64,000 nt of DNA from Steroidobacteraceae bacterium (lineage in GTDB: Bacteria > Pseudomonadota > Gammaproteobacteria > Steroidobacterales > Steroidobacteraceae), in assembly GCA_029266835.1 (NCBI GenBank), contig JAQSWD010000066.1, positions 1 to 64,000 of the forward strand. Reading direction: 5' to 3'. Positions 42,791 through 50,555 of the stretch are shown here, one piece after another; the first letter of the stretch is position 1; each line of letters opens with the position of its first letter. Position numbers and translations under genes: made by a program. The notes beneath the pieces were generated by a model. The model was given only the letters and a program-made list of their open reading frames with translations. It did no database searches and had not been told where the DNA came from.

Positions 42791-43204
42791 ATGATGACGA
42801 AATTAAGCAGCTGGACTCTGGCGACGGCCGCAGCGGTGAGCCTTTGCGCGCTCGCCGGCTGCAACAAGCGTGAATCCGCGCAGGAAACCGCGCAGGACGT
42901 GGCCGAGGAACGGCAGGACGCGCAGGAGAACGTGGCCGAGGAGCGCCGCGAAGCCGCCGGCGTCGCGACGGAGGGCATGGAAGATCGTGCCGCCGCCGAA
43001 TACGACGTGGCTGTTGCGCAAGCCGATGGCGCCCGCAAGGTAGCCAAGGAAAAGTGCGAGACGATGTCGAGCGATGCTCAACAGGCTTGCAAGGATCAGG
43101 CTGACGCCACCTACGAGTCCGCGAAAGCGCAGGCCCAGGCCACCCTGGATGCGGCCAAGCGCTCGGGCTCGGCGGAGCCGGCCCCGGCTACGCCCACGGG
43201 CTGA
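42791..43204 (+). CDS. Small helical lipoprotein
   Basis: A 137-residue protein with a lipobox LAGC (Cys25) and a mature part that is a long charged helix: AQETAQDVAEERQDAQENVAEERREAAG, then AAAEYDVAVAQADGARKVAKEKCE and AKAQAQATLDAAKR. GGAG lies 7 bases before ATG 42791. There is no named family. Its coiled-coil, Ala/Glu-rich lipoprotein type is often found with DUF4142/DUF883 stress genes. Two Cys (about 95 and 105) could form a disulphide. Confidence 0.7.
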   Translation: MMTKLSSWTLATAAAVSLCALAGCNKRESAQETAQDVAEERQDAQENVAEERREAAGVATEGMEDRAAAEYDVAVAQADGARKVAKEKCETMSSDAQQACKDQADATYESAKAQAQATLDAAKRSGSAEPAPATPTG

Positions 43205-43332
43205 CGTTGAAGACATGTGAATGCGGCAGGGTGATGCCCACCTGCGAGACCAAGCGAATTGCCGCGTTCGCGTGATTCCGCCCGGCGAAGGCTAACTACT
43301 TTCGCCGGGCGGATGTTTCGAGGAGAGACGAG

Positions 43333-44007
43333 ATGAAACGCATGAGAGGATGGCTGGTGACAGGTTCCATGGCGGTAGCTGCTTTCGCGGCCGCGCCTGC
43401 TTGGTCCGTCTCGCTGGTGGCCACGGGTCCCGCGCAGCCACTGCCCGACCAGGGGCTGGTGCCGGTTTCGCTGCCGTTGGCCGAAAATCTTTCCGCCGGG
43501 TCCGCCTCACTGGTGCCATTGGTGGCCGCCGAAATCCCGGCCACGGACATGAGCATCATCGACGCCGGTGCCCTCACCGGTGGCGGCGACATCGGCAAGC
43601 CTGTCGATGATATTTCCTTTCTTGCGCGCGCCACCGAGAACGGGCGCAAGGAACTGGTTACCGCGCGCGCCGCGTTGACCCAACTCAATGACCCCGAGTT
43701 GAAACGTGTTGCCGAAGCGCTGATCAAGGATCACACCGACGCGAATACACGCATGGCGAAGATCGCGGAAGGGAAGCGATGGCCACTGCCGGCATTGCAG
43801 TTGCGCGACGCGCCGCCGGCCGGGACCGCCAGCGCGGACTTCGACGCCAATTGGACGGACGACACCATCCTCGCGCACGAGCGCGCAGTGGCGCTGTACA
43901 GCGCCCAGGCGCAGGGCGGCGAGGATCCGGAGCTGCGCCAGTACGCGCGCGACACGCTCCCGCTCTTTCAACATCACCTTGCGGAACTCAGGAGATTGCA
44001 GAAATGA
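43333..44007 (+). CDS. DUF4142 domain-containing exported protein
   Basis: A 224-residue protein with a signal peptide (about 1-25, ending APAWS) and a helical DUF4142 domain (about 85-224): DDISFLARATENGRKELVTARAAL, VAEALIKDHTDANTRMAKIAEG, HERAVALYSAQAQGGEDPELR and FQHHLAELRR. A low-complexity Ala/Leu linker of about 55 residues separates them. Good RBS (GAGGAGAG). It is translationally coupled (ATGA at 44004) to the next small gene. It is a paralogue of 41596-42153. Confidence 0.8.
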   Translation: MKRMRGWLVTGSMAVAAFAAAPAWSVSLVATGPAQPLPDQGLVPVSLPLAENLSAGSASLVPLVAAEIPATDMSIIDAGALTGGGDIGKPVDDISFLARATENGRKELVTARAALTQLNDPELKRVAEALIKDHTDANTRMAKIAEGKRWPLPALQLRDAPPAGTASADFDANWTDDTILAHERAVALYSAQAQGGEDPELRQYARDTLPLFQHHLAELRRLQK

Positions 44008-44231
44008 CCAGCACGGATACGAACATGCTGACCATGAGGATCATCAAACTACTGGGTATTGCGGGCATCGCCGTCCTCGTGGCGTCGTACATGGCCGCGC
44101 GCGTGCAGCGCCGCGACGCGGAAGAACGCACCCGGCTCAACGAGCGACTGGAAAAGGAACGTTGGGAGAGCGAAGGCGGCGCCAGCCGTTCGGGCCCCGC
44201 TACCCAGAGTGCCGCCGCGACGGCTCATTGA
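44004..44231 (+). CDS. Small single-pass membrane protein
   Basis: A 75-residue protein with one transmembrane helix (IIKLLGIAGIAVLVASYMA, about 13-31) and a charged cytoplasmic tail (QRRDAEERTRLNERLEKER). Its start codon overlaps the DUF4142 stop (ATGA), and GGAG lies 9 bases upstream. I do not recognise a family. A strong terminator follows. Confidence 0.65.
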   Translation: MTSTDTNMLTMRIIKLLGIAGIAVLVASYMAARVQRRDAEERTRLNERLEKERWESEGGASRSGPATQSAAATAH

Positions 44232-44271
44232 ATCAGCGCAGGCTTCGGCCTGCTCCGGCGCGACCTGACCG

Positions 44272-44308
44272 AGGGGCGCTTCCAGGAATGGAGGCGCCCC
44301 TTGGTTTT
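44272..44308 (+). terminator. Rho-independent terminator
   Basis: A 13-bp stem (aggggcgcttcca / tggaggcgcccct, one G-U pair) with loop ggaa, followed by tggttttt. It ends the DUF4142/small-membrane-protein unit. Confidence 0.85.
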
Positions 44309-44360
44309 TAAGGCCAGGGGCTTGTCAGGCCAGGGCTATTCAAGCCGGGGCTTTTTCAGA

Positions 44361-44675
44361 TCAGGCTGGTGGGCCTTCTGGCGCGGTGGATGTGCCGGGC
44401 GCCATCGAGTCGGGGCGCGCACCGATGATCGTCATTGTCGACCGCGGCTGCTGGATGCCAGCCTGATCGAAGGCGTGCTTGAGGCGCATGAGGTATTCGC
44501 GGCGCACGCCGGATTGTTCCAGCGCACGAACCTTGATGCGCGCCCGCAGCGTGATTCCACGTTCGTTCCATGAGTCCACGCCGGCGATCTCGAGATCTTC
44601 CAGGATCCTGTCCTCGAAGTTCGCGTGCGCACGAAGCTGTCGGGCGGTTTCGCGCATGATTTCCAGCACGGGCGC
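44361..44675 (-). pseudogene. Out-of-frame C-terminal part of the MscS channel
   Basis: About 105 codons in another frame encode APVLEIMRETARQLRAHANF, then ILEDLEIAGVDSWNERGITLRARIKV and MRLKHAFDQAGI, the alpha/beta cytoplasmic vestibule of MscS channels. The join with the N-terminal frame is at 44675-44680. It follows directly on GNVHYVP; roughly 30 residues that normally follow (the beta-domain NGxI..TN..R segment) are missing. Confidence 0.78.
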
Positions 44676-45172
44676 TTGGGCACGTAGTGCACGTTGCCCT
44701 CGTAGTCGCGCAGCTGCACGTAACGCAGCGTGAGGTCCTCGACCAGGCCGCTCTTTCCGGCGATCTCGACCACGTCCCCCTGCCTGATCTGGTTCTCCGC
44801 CAGCAGGAAGAACCCGCGGAAGAAATCCTTGACCAGGCTCTGCGCGCCGAAAGCGATGGCGATACCGGCGACTCCGGCGGTCGCCAGGAACGGCAGGATC
44901 GAAATGCCCAGCGTATTGAAAATGGCGAGGATGGCGATGGCCGATATCAGGATGGTCGCCAGCTTGCGGAGCACGTTGCTCACGGTGGCCGCACGCCTCC
45001 GCGCCTCGATGTCATGCGCGTGAGTCGCCGTGAATTTCTCCAGCCCCGAGATCAGCCGGCGCGCGACGAACCCCAGCACGAAGCTCACGGCGAGAATGGC
45101 GGCGATTCGGGCGCCGACCTGGATCCAGTTCAGCTCGCTGAACCACTGAACTACTTTGTCTTCCTGACCCAT
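44432..45172 (-). CDS. mscS: Mechanosensitive channel MscS family, frameshifted
   Basis: From ATG 45172 the protein has an N-terminal amphipathic segment, two transmembrane helices, and the pore helix with the MscS signature AGVAGIAIAFGAQSLVKDFFRGFFLLAENQ. The beta-domain follows (IRQGDVVEIAGKSGLVEDLTLRYVQLRDYEGNVHYVP). It normally gates on membrane tension to release solutes on osmotic down-shock. After HYVP the frame becomes an unrelated Arg/Ser-rich tail; the vestibule continues in another frame (44361-44675). As read, the channel is not complete. Confidence 0.82.
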   Translation of the reverse strand: MGQEDKVVQWFSELNWIQVGARIAAILAVSFVLGFVARRLISGLEKFTATHAHDIEARRRAATVSNVLRKLATILISAIAILAIFNTLGISILPFLATAGVAGIAIAFGAQSLVKDFFRGFFLLAENQIRQGDVVEIAGKSGLVEDLTLRYVQLRDYEGNVHYVPKRPCWKSCAKPPDSFVRTRTSRTGSWKISRSPAWTHGTNVESRCGRASRFVRWNNPACAANTSCASSTPSIRLASSSRGRQ

Positions 45173-45255
45173 CAGCGCTACCCGGTGCAAGGATGTAGGG
45201 GGATGTAGGCAGTATCGCAGATTGTGGAACAACGGCCCGCCCATGCATGCGGCAC

Positions 45256-45269
45256 GCTCCTACAGGAGC
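45256..45269. repeat. Short palindrome gctcct-ac-aggagc
   Basis: A perfect 14-base palindrome in the gap upstream of mscS (leftward start 45172) and of the putative rightward exported gene (45339). It resembles the core of TGTAGGAGC-type REP elements, but only one copy is seen here. Confidence 0.35.
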
Positions 45270-45338
45270 CGGATGCGCGCTCCCATCGGCAACCACCGTG
45301 GCCGAACGCATTCTGCAGGCGTGAAGTCAGGGTATCGA

Positions 45339-45710
45339 ATGGTCTCGATCGGCCTGTTGTTGTTCACCGCTCTGCGGGCGGCGGACGCGGGCCGGACGCA
45401 TGAAAACGGCACCGGCGCCATGTGGATCGCTCCCGGACTCGTAGAGGATGCGCTGCCCGCGCTTCCCTGCAGCCACTCCGTCACGCCGGTCCATCGTGAG
45501 CTGGTATTCGAGACCCTGGCCGCCGAGGACATCGACGAGGACGTGTCGCGCCTGGCGGCTTCAGCCGCTCGCGAGGTGGTGACTTTCGAATGGCACGCCG
45601 CTACGGGAGAATTGACCTTCAGCACCGACGCCAGCACCGCCGTGTTCAGCGACCTGGCGCCCTCTTTTCAGGTTTCTTCTGCGTCGACCCGGAGTTGCGG
45701 ATCACGCTGA
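45339..45710 (+). CDS. Putative small exported protein (uncertain)
   Basis: A possible 123-residue product starting at ATG 45339 (AGGG 6 bases upstream) with a plausible signal peptide (MVSIGLLLFTALRAADA) and an acidic mature part (TLAAEDIDEDVSRLAASA, then EVVTFEWHAATGELTF). It fills an otherwise empty 470-base gap. It overlaps the end of the convergent DUF421 gene by 65 bases and I recognise no family, so it may be chance. If it is not real, the gap 45173-45645 contains only the palindrome above. Confidence 0.35.
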   Translation: MVSIGLLLFTALRAADAGRTHENGTGAMWIAPGLVEDALPALPCSHSVTPVHRELVFETLAAEDIDEDVSRLAASAAREVVTFEWHAATGELTFSTDASTAVFSDLAPSFQVSSASTRSCGSR

Positions 45711-46164
45711 TCTGCCCATCGCCCTCCAGGTACGCGACCTTCACCTCGGAGATGTCCTCGATTCCCTGTTCGCGCAGTTTTTCCTGAAGCTCTTCACGGG
45801 TGATGAACTCGCGGCGCATGTTCCGCAAACGCGGCACTCCCCGCGAGACCAGCGTGAGTCGCTCCGGCGAAGCGAATCGCCTCACCGCCGCGAAGTGGTA
45901 TGAAAGGAAGTCGAGCAGCCAGTTCCAGGCCACGATGGTCAACACCAGGATGGCGCCTTCCGTCAGCGTATCGTAGCCACCAGACATGGCGTTCTGCGCG
46001 GCATCCGCGACGATGACGAGCAACAGAATATCTGCGATGCCAACCGATCCCACGTCCCGGCGCAGGATGAACCGGAATATGAGAAACAGCAGCCAGTAAA
46101 CCAGCGTGCCTCGCAGCATGAGCTCGGGCACCGACACGTGGACTTCGAAAATGTCCCCGATCAA
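45646..46164 (-). CDS. DUF421 (YetF-like) membrane protein
   Basis: A 172-residue protein with three transmembrane helices in the first half (LMLRGTLVYWLLFLIFRFI; GIADILLLVIVADAAQNAM; AILVLTIVAWNWLLDFLSYHF) and a C-terminal soluble alpha/beta domain (REFITREELQEKLREQGIEDISEVKVAYLEGDGQISVI). The latter is the DUF421 hallmark. The RFILRR/DILLLVIVADAA block is highly conserved in the family. Function is unknown; it lies in the stress/envelope island. Confidence 0.85.
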   Translation of the reverse strand: MIGDIFEVHVSVPELMLRGTLVYWLLFLIFRFILRRDVGSVGIADILLLVIVADAAQNAMSGGYDTLTEGAILVLTIVAWNWLLDFLSYHFAAVRRFASPERLTLVSRGVPRLRNMRREFITREELQEKLREQGIEDISEVKVAYLEGDGQISVIRNSGSTQKKPEKRAPGR

Positions 46165-46192
46165 GTGACCCGAGCTCCTGCCTGCAATCGAT

Positions 46193-46462
46193 TCAGCGGA
46201 CGCTGCGTCTCGTGATCAGATTGACGATCGCAAGCAGTATCACCGCGCCCAGGAAGGACACCAGCAAGCTGCCCACGCTGATCTCGCCGGAATTGATGGA
46301 CGGCGCGCCCACCATCGGACCGATGAGCCACGCGCCCAGCATCGAACCGACGATGCCGACCACGATGTTCAGGATGATGCCCTGGCTACCGTCGCGTCGC
46401 ATCACGATGCTCGCCAGCCAACCCACCACGCCTCCAATGATCAACCACAGGATGATTCCCAT
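46193..46462 (-). CDS. GlsB/YeaQ/YmgE-family stress response membrane protein
   Basis: An 89-residue protein with three hydrophobic segments: IILWLIIGGVVGWLASIVMRR, then GIILNIVVGIVGSMLGAWLIGP, then LLVSFLGAVILLAIVNLITRR. The WLIIGGVVGWLAS and NIVVGIVGSMLGAWL motifs are those of the transglycosylase-associated family. Function is unknown; it is general stress induced in related bacteria. Confidence 0.9.
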   Translation of the reverse strand: MGIILWLIIGGVVGWLASIVMRRDGSQGIILNIVVGIVGSMLGAWLIGPMVGAPSINSGEISVGSLLVSFLGAVILLAIVNLITRRSVR

Positions 46463-46496
46463 CTTTCACTCCTTAGCCTTGTTTGCTCCCATCGAA

Positions 46497-47489
46497 TCAA
46501 TTCAGGCCGGTCGCGCGCTCGCGACCAGCGCGTTCGCGATCGTAGGCATGCAACTTGTTGTAGAGGGTTTTCAGGCTGCACCCGAGCACATCCGCGGCGC
46601 GGCGCTTGTCGCCTTCGAAATGCTTGAGCGTCGCCAGGATGAAAGTGCGCTCGATTTCATCGAGGGTGGCGCCGATGGCCATGTGGATCTCGTTGCCATG
46701 TACCGATCCCTTGCCTTCCGGGTCGCCGCGCAAGGTCGGCATCTCGCTCTCGTCCAGGTCCAGTTCACCGTCGCAGAGGATGTACGCGCGCTCAACGGCA
46801 TTACGCAGCTCGCGCACGTTACCGGGCCAGCGGTGACGCATGAAACGAAGGCGCAGATTCTCCGACAGCCGCTTGTGCGTGCCATTGCGACGCAGGGGCG
46901 GCAGTTCGATGGTGACCACCGCGAGCCGGTAGTAGATGTCCTCGCGCAGGCGCCCCTCGTCGAACGCCTGCGCGGGAAGCCGGTTGGTCGACGCGATCAC
47001 GCGCACATCCACAGGCAGGTCCGCCGAACCGCCGACGCGGTTCAGCCGTTTGGTTTCGAGCACACGAAGCAGGCGCGATTGCAGATCGAGAGGCATCTCG
47101 GTGATCTCGTCGAGCAGCAGGGTCCCGCCGTTCGCGCGCTCGAAGACTCCTTCACGCGTGCGCATGGCGCCCGTGAAGCTGCCGCGCTCATGGCCGAAGA
47201 GCTCGGCCTCGATGAGCGTCGCCGGGATTGCGGCACAGTTGATGGCGACGAAAGGTTTGCCCGCACGCGGGCTCATGGCATGTACGGATTCGGCGACCAG
47301 TTCCTTGCCGCATCCGGACTCTCCGCAGATGAGCACGGTGGAGTCGGTGGGCGCGACGCGGCCGATGAGTTCGCGCACCTTGCGCATGCCCGCCGAGTTG
47401 CCGATGAGCCGCAGCTCGCTGTCATCCAGCGACACGCCCGCCGACAGTGCGTCCCCGGCGCTCAAACCAGCATTCACGAGGGTGCTCAA
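46497..47489 (-). CDS. Sigma-54-dependent activator without receiver, internal segment missing
   Basis: A 330-residue enhancer-binding protein. After a 30-residue leader comes the AAA+ domain: Walker A GESGCGKE, loop 1 variant GSFTGA, Walker B GGTLLLDEI, then LPPLRRNGTHKRLSEN..RWPGNVRELRNAVERAYIL. A Fis-type HTH ends the protein (AADVLGCSLKTLYNKL). Between LPPLR and the KRLS helix about 20 residues of the normal ERxEDIPLLAxHFL region are missing in frame. There is no sensory domain, so control would be by abundance or partners. It overlaps (ATGA) the OmpA-like gene, a likely target or co-regulated partner. Confidence 0.85.
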   Translation of the reverse strand: MSTLVNAGLSAGDALSAGVSLDDSELRLIGNSAGMRKVRELIGRVAPTDSTVLICGESGCGKELVAESVHAMSPRAGKPFVAINCAAIPATLIEAELFGHERGSFTGAMRTREGVFERANGGTLLLDEITEMPLDLQSRLLRVLETKRLNRVGGSADLPVDVRVIASTNRLPAQAFDEGRLREDIYYRLAVVTIELPPLRRNGTHKRLSENLRLRFMRHRWPGNVRELRNAVERAYILCDGELDLDESEMPTLRGDPEGKGSVHGNEIHMAIGATLDEIERTFILATLKHFEGDKRRAADVLGCSLKTLYNKLHAYDRERAGRERATGLN

Positions 47490-48391
47490 GGACCTGAATC
47501 CGTGCGCGCCGGGATCGCGGCGTTGTCGTTCGACACCACGATCTCCACCCGGCGGTTGAGCTGGCGACTGCCGGCGCTGTCGTTGCTGGCCTTCGGATAT
47601 TCCTCGCCGTAGCCGAGCGCCCGCACCCGCTGCGCATCGATACCACGCTGAATGATGGCTTGCGCCACCGCATCAGCCCGACGCTGCGAGAGTTGCTGGT
47701 TGTACTCGTTGCTGCCCTGGCTGTCGGTGAAGCCCTCCACCTGGACGTTGCGTTCCGGATTCTCCTGGAGGAATTCGGCGATCTGTTCGATAGGGCGAGT
47801 GGCGCCCGCCTTGAGCTGCGCCTGTCCCGTGTCGAACAGCACGTCACCCAGCGTGAGCACGATTCCGCGCGCGGTCTGCGCGGCCTGCAACTCACCCATC
47901 AGCCGCTGATTCTCGGCTTGTGCCTGCGCCATCTGCGCCTGGGCGTTCTGCGCCTCGTTGCGAGCCTGCTCCGCGCGAGCCTGCGCGTCCCGGGCCTGCG
48001 CCAGCGCGCGATCGGCCTCGCCTTCGCGCGCGGACAGCAGGATCTTCTGGCGCTCCGTCTCTCCGGCCTTCATGCGCGCCATGGCCACCTGTTGCTGCGC
48101 ACGCTGCCCGGCGATGCGCGCCATCTGCGTTGCGAGGTACGCATAGTGGGACGTCACCTTGTCGTTGGCGCCCTTTTCCTTCGCGGCACCTTCGGCGTTG
48201 ACCAGCAGCTTGCGCGCGCGATCGAGTTCAGTCGGCGCGTAGCGGGTCACATTCGCATCGGACTCGATCTGGCTGACCGCGTCTCGCGCTTGCGCGAGCA
48301 CGGCCGTGTCCTTGGGCGCGGTCTCACAACCGGCCAATGTGAAAAGCGATGCGGTGACCGCAGAAATCGCGACGATGGCTGTTCGTTTCAT
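47486..48391 (-). CDS. OmpA-family lipoprotein with DUF4398 and coiled coil
   Basis: A 301-residue protein from ATG 48391 (AGGAGG upstream). The lipobox is LAGC (Cys21). A DUF4398-type helix follows (ARDAVSQIESDANVTRYAPTELDRARKLL), then a Gln/Ala/Arg-rich coiled coil (about 90-175), then an OmpA-like peptidoglycan-binding domain (about 185-290): GDVLFDTGQAQLKAG, VEGFTDSQGSNEYNQQLSQRRADAV, LGYGEEYPKASNDSAGSRQLNRRVEIV. It links outer membrane to cell wall. It sits between a small DUF4398 lipoprotein and the sigma-54 activator. Confidence 0.88.
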   Translation of the reverse strand: MKRTAIVAISAVTASLFTLAGCETAPKDTAVLAQARDAVSQIESDANVTRYAPTELDRARKLLVNAEGAAKEKGANDKVTSHYAYLATQMARIAGQRAQQQVAMARMKAGETERQKILLSAREGEADRALAQARDAQARAEQARNEAQNAQAQMAQAQAENQRLMGELQAAQTARGIVLTLGDVLFDTGQAQLKAGATRPIEQIAEFLQENPERNVQVEGFTDSQGSNEYNQQLSQRRADAVAQAIIQRGIDAQRVRALGYGEEYPKASNDSAGSRQLNRRVEIVVSNDNAAIPARTDSGP

Positions 48392-48404
48392 GGCGTCCTC
48401 CTGA

Positions 48405-48818
48405 CTACTGCCTCGGGGTCGCCGGCTGGGGAGCACTGACCCCCGCGCCGGGGCTGTTGCGAAGCGCTTCGTTGCGCAGATCGCGCAGGCTCGCGTCCAT
48501 TTCGTCGACGAGTTGCTGCTGTTGCTTGGCGCGCGCGGTGGCTTCCGCGAGCTGAGCGTCGACGTCCGCCTGGTCGGCGAGCCTGGCCGCGACTTCCGCA
48601 TCACGCTTGTCCGCGGCAGCCTGGGCCGCAGAGAGTTTGGTGCGCGCGGAATTCAGCTCGACCTGCGCGTACTGTGCCGCCTGCGCCTGCTCGGCGCGTT
48701 CGACTGCGGACTTCGCCACGGCCAGCTTGTCCACCGGCATGGGAGCCGAGGCGCAGGCGACGATGCCAAAGGCGACGAGGCAAAAGAATGCGTTTCTCAA
48801 ACCGGATGTGCTGATCAT
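48405..48818 (-). CDS. DUF4398 lipoprotein
   Basis: A 137-residue lipoprotein (FGIVAC, Cys22) with a helical DUF4398 region (VDKLAVAKSAVERAEQAQAAQYAQVELNSARTKL) and a coiled coil. It is clearly related to the N-terminal part of the adjacent OmpA-family protein, so the two form a partial duplication. A Pro/Ala-rich tail ends the protein. They lie 13 bases apart. Confidence 0.8.
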   Translation of the reverse strand: MISTSGLRNAFFCLVAFGIVACASAPMPVDKLAVAKSAVERAEQAQAAQYAQVELNSARTKLSAAQAAADKRDAEVAARLADQADVDAQLAEATARAKQQQQLVDEMDASLRDLRNEALRNSPGAGVSAPQPATPRQ

Positions 48819-48820
48819 GA

Positions 48821-49042
48821 CTACTCCTCTCCGCCGAATAGATTGCGTTCCCAGTTGCGCAGCTGCCTTTCAGCTTCATCCTTCTGCAACCCGTAAAGCT
48901 CCTGGATCCGCCCGGCCAGCTGTTCGCGCTTGCCTCCGATCACGTCCAGGTGATCGTCGGTGAGCTTTCCCCAGCGCTCGCGGATCCGTCCTCGCCAGTG
49001 CGTCCAGTTGCCCGCGATGCGGTTCCAGTCCATGGCGTCCAT
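48821..49042 (-). CDS. CsbD-family stress protein
   Basis: A 73-residue soluble protein with the CsbD signature: MDWNRIAGNWTHWRGRIRERWGKLTDDHLDVIGGKREQLAGRIQ, rich in Trp, Gly and charged residues. The start is ATG 49042 or 49033. It directly precedes the DUF4398 lipoprotein gene (2-base gap), probably as the first gene of that unit. The family is general-stress induced; function unknown. Confidence 0.88.
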   Translation of the reverse strand: MDAMDWNRIAGNWTHWRGRIRERWGKLTDDHLDVIGGKREQLAGRIQELYGLQKDEAERQLRNWERNLFGGEE

Positions 49043-49563
49043 GCGGGAGATTTTCGATGTTCTGCTGCAGCGCGCGCGAGCAGCCGGAACTGGTTATGTC
49101 GTGGGAGCGCGGCCCGGCACCTGTCATCGTTTGTCCGACAGTGCCGACACGAAGTGTCATGGCGGGAACCGTTGATATCACGCGGCGATTTGCGGCGCCG
49201 CACGCGTCGACCACCGGCGCCGCGCTAGTTAGTCATGCCTGGCGGCGGCAGGTGGCCGGCGGAATGCGCCCACATGCTCGTCGGCAATGCGGTCGCCGCG
49301 TGTCGGATTTCTTCGGAAATTGGCGGGACGTCCCCGAATGCCGACCCGCAACTGATTGATTGCTGGTGTTTCGCGCAGGATTGTCGCGATTCGACGTCCG
49401 CCGTAATGCGAATTGTCGCCACATGCAGGCAATTCTCGAGCCGTTGCGCGGGGGCCTCGGGCCACGCGGCTTGCAAGTAACTGAATCTGCGGGCCGTCGC
49501 CGGCGTGGCACGCGCGATGCATTGATTCAGCCTGCCGATGCCCTCTCGCAAAGGAGTGATGCC
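49043..49563. other. Intergenic region between CsbD and EF-hand genes
   Basis: A 521-base divergent gap. No convincing coding sequence is seen. The motif cacctgtca (49118-49126, leftward tgacaggtg) also occurs at the same kind of position upstream of the DUF883 gene (42568-42576). No terminator, RNA gene or repeat was recognised otherwise. Confidence 0.5.
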
Positions 49564-49827
49564 ATGAAGAAGACCCTGCTCGCCGCCGCCGTCGCCGCCC
49601 TGATTCCGCTTGCGGGGGTGGCAGCCGATGGCCAGAAACAACCCGCGACTCCGGCGGGCCAGTCCGGTTCATTCGACATGCTCGATGCAAACAAGGATGG
49701 CCGCATCTCCATGCCGGAAGCCTCCGCGGATCCGAAGTTGGTGGAAAGTTTTTCGTCCGCCGACAAGAACGGTGACGGTTATCTCGACAACGCCGAGTAC
49801 GACGACCGCACCGAGTCGAAGCGCTAA
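49564..49827 (+). CDS. Exported EF-hand protein
   Basis: An 87-residue protein with a signal peptide (about 1-21, ending AGVAA) and two EF-hand loops, DANKDGRISMPEA (about 41-53) and DKNGDGYLDNAEY (about 68-80), both with the Asp/Asn-x-Asp/Asn-x-Asp-Gly pattern. It should bind calcium in the periplasm or outside. RBS GGAG precedes the ATG. A strong terminator follows. Function is unknown; small exported EF-hand proteins are common in this bacterial group. Confidence 0.85.
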   Translation: MKKTLLAAAVAALIPLAGVAADGQKQPATPAGQSGSFDMLDANKDGRISMPEASADPKLVESFSSADKNGDGYLDNAEYDDRTESKR

Positions 49828-49846
49828 CAGCGCCGCGACAACCCAC

Positions 49847-49881
49847 CCCCGCGCAGCCCCACTCTTATGGGCTGTGCGGGG
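49847..49881 (+). terminator. Hairpin terminator after the EF-hand gene
   Basis: A 13-bp stem (ccccgcgcagccc / gggctgtgcgggg, one G-U pair) with a 9-base loop, followed by ctttg, 19 bases after the stop codon. Confidence 0.7.
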
Positions 49882-49970
49882 CTTTGTCGTGCGCCAGCGC
49901 CGCGGCCATCCGGTATATTCCCTCCCGGCCGGATTCCGGCACTAACAAGCACCGGTGGGGGCCGGCATCC

Positions 49971-50555
49971 ATGGATGAGTCGCTCGAGAAGGCCCTGCTC
50001 GACATGGAATCGCGCGCCCAGGGATTACGCACCGAACTCATCGCCGCCGGCGAAATCAACGAGGGCTTCCATCCGCGCATTCTCGAGTTGAACCGTGCGA
50101 ACTCCAGCCGGCTGCGCCAGATCGTCGCGGTGTTCGGCTGGCCGGGGGTCGCGCTGGTTGGTGACAAGGGTTCGCGCGCCGCCTGGCGAGTGGCCATGCA
50201 TGCCTATGGCGAACCAGACTTCATGCGGCAGTGTCGCGAGCTCATCGACCGCGCCACGCAAAGCGGCGATGCCCCGCGCTGGCAGTTCGCTCTCATCGAC
50301 GACCGCATCCGGGTATACGAAGGCAGGCCACAGCGATATGGAACGCAGCTGCGGCACGGCGCCCAGGGCATCGAGCCTCACCCCATCGAGAATGAAGGCC
50401 GCGTCAATTCCATGCGCATGCAGGCTGGCCTGCCGCTGCTGGCGCAGACGCTCGCCCAGGCGCGTGCTCAACCGCCTCTCTCGCCCGCGGTGCTCGCCTC
50501 CCGCGAAGCCGCCGAGCTGGAATTTCGTCGCACCTTCGGATGGATCAGCGGCTGA
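49971..50555 (+). CDS. DUF6624-type protein
   Basis: A 194-residue soluble protein starting at ATG 49971. Conserved blocks are NSSRLRQIVAVFGWPGVALVGDKGSRAAW (about 37-65), FMRQCRELIDRA and the strand RWQFALIDDRIRVYEGRPQRYGTQL (about 100-125). The GWPxxxLVGxxGxxAAW and YGTQ motifs are characteristic of DUF6624. No signal peptide. Function unknown. The 3' end overlaps the convergent transporter gene by 11 bases. Confidence 0.75.
   Translation: MDESLEKALLDMESRAQGLRTELIAAGEINEGFHPRILELNRANSSRLRQIVAVFGWPGVALVGDKGSRAAWRVAMHAYGEPDFMRQCRELIDRATQSGDAPRWQFALIDDRIRVYEGRPQRYGTQLRHGAQGIEPHPIENEGRVNSMRMQAGLPLLAQTLAQARAQPPLSPAVLASREAAELEFRRTFGWISG

Noticed and set aside
45260-45637. A 125-codon leftward frame in the gap upstream of mscS
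   Set aside because: Ser/Ala/Arg-rich without recognisable features; the opposite frame with a signal peptide is more plausible, though also weak.
49225-49846. Leftward frames in the gap beside the EF-hand gene
   Set aside because: They are Arg/His-rich, lack family similarity and run opposite to the signal peptide and EF-hand sequence.
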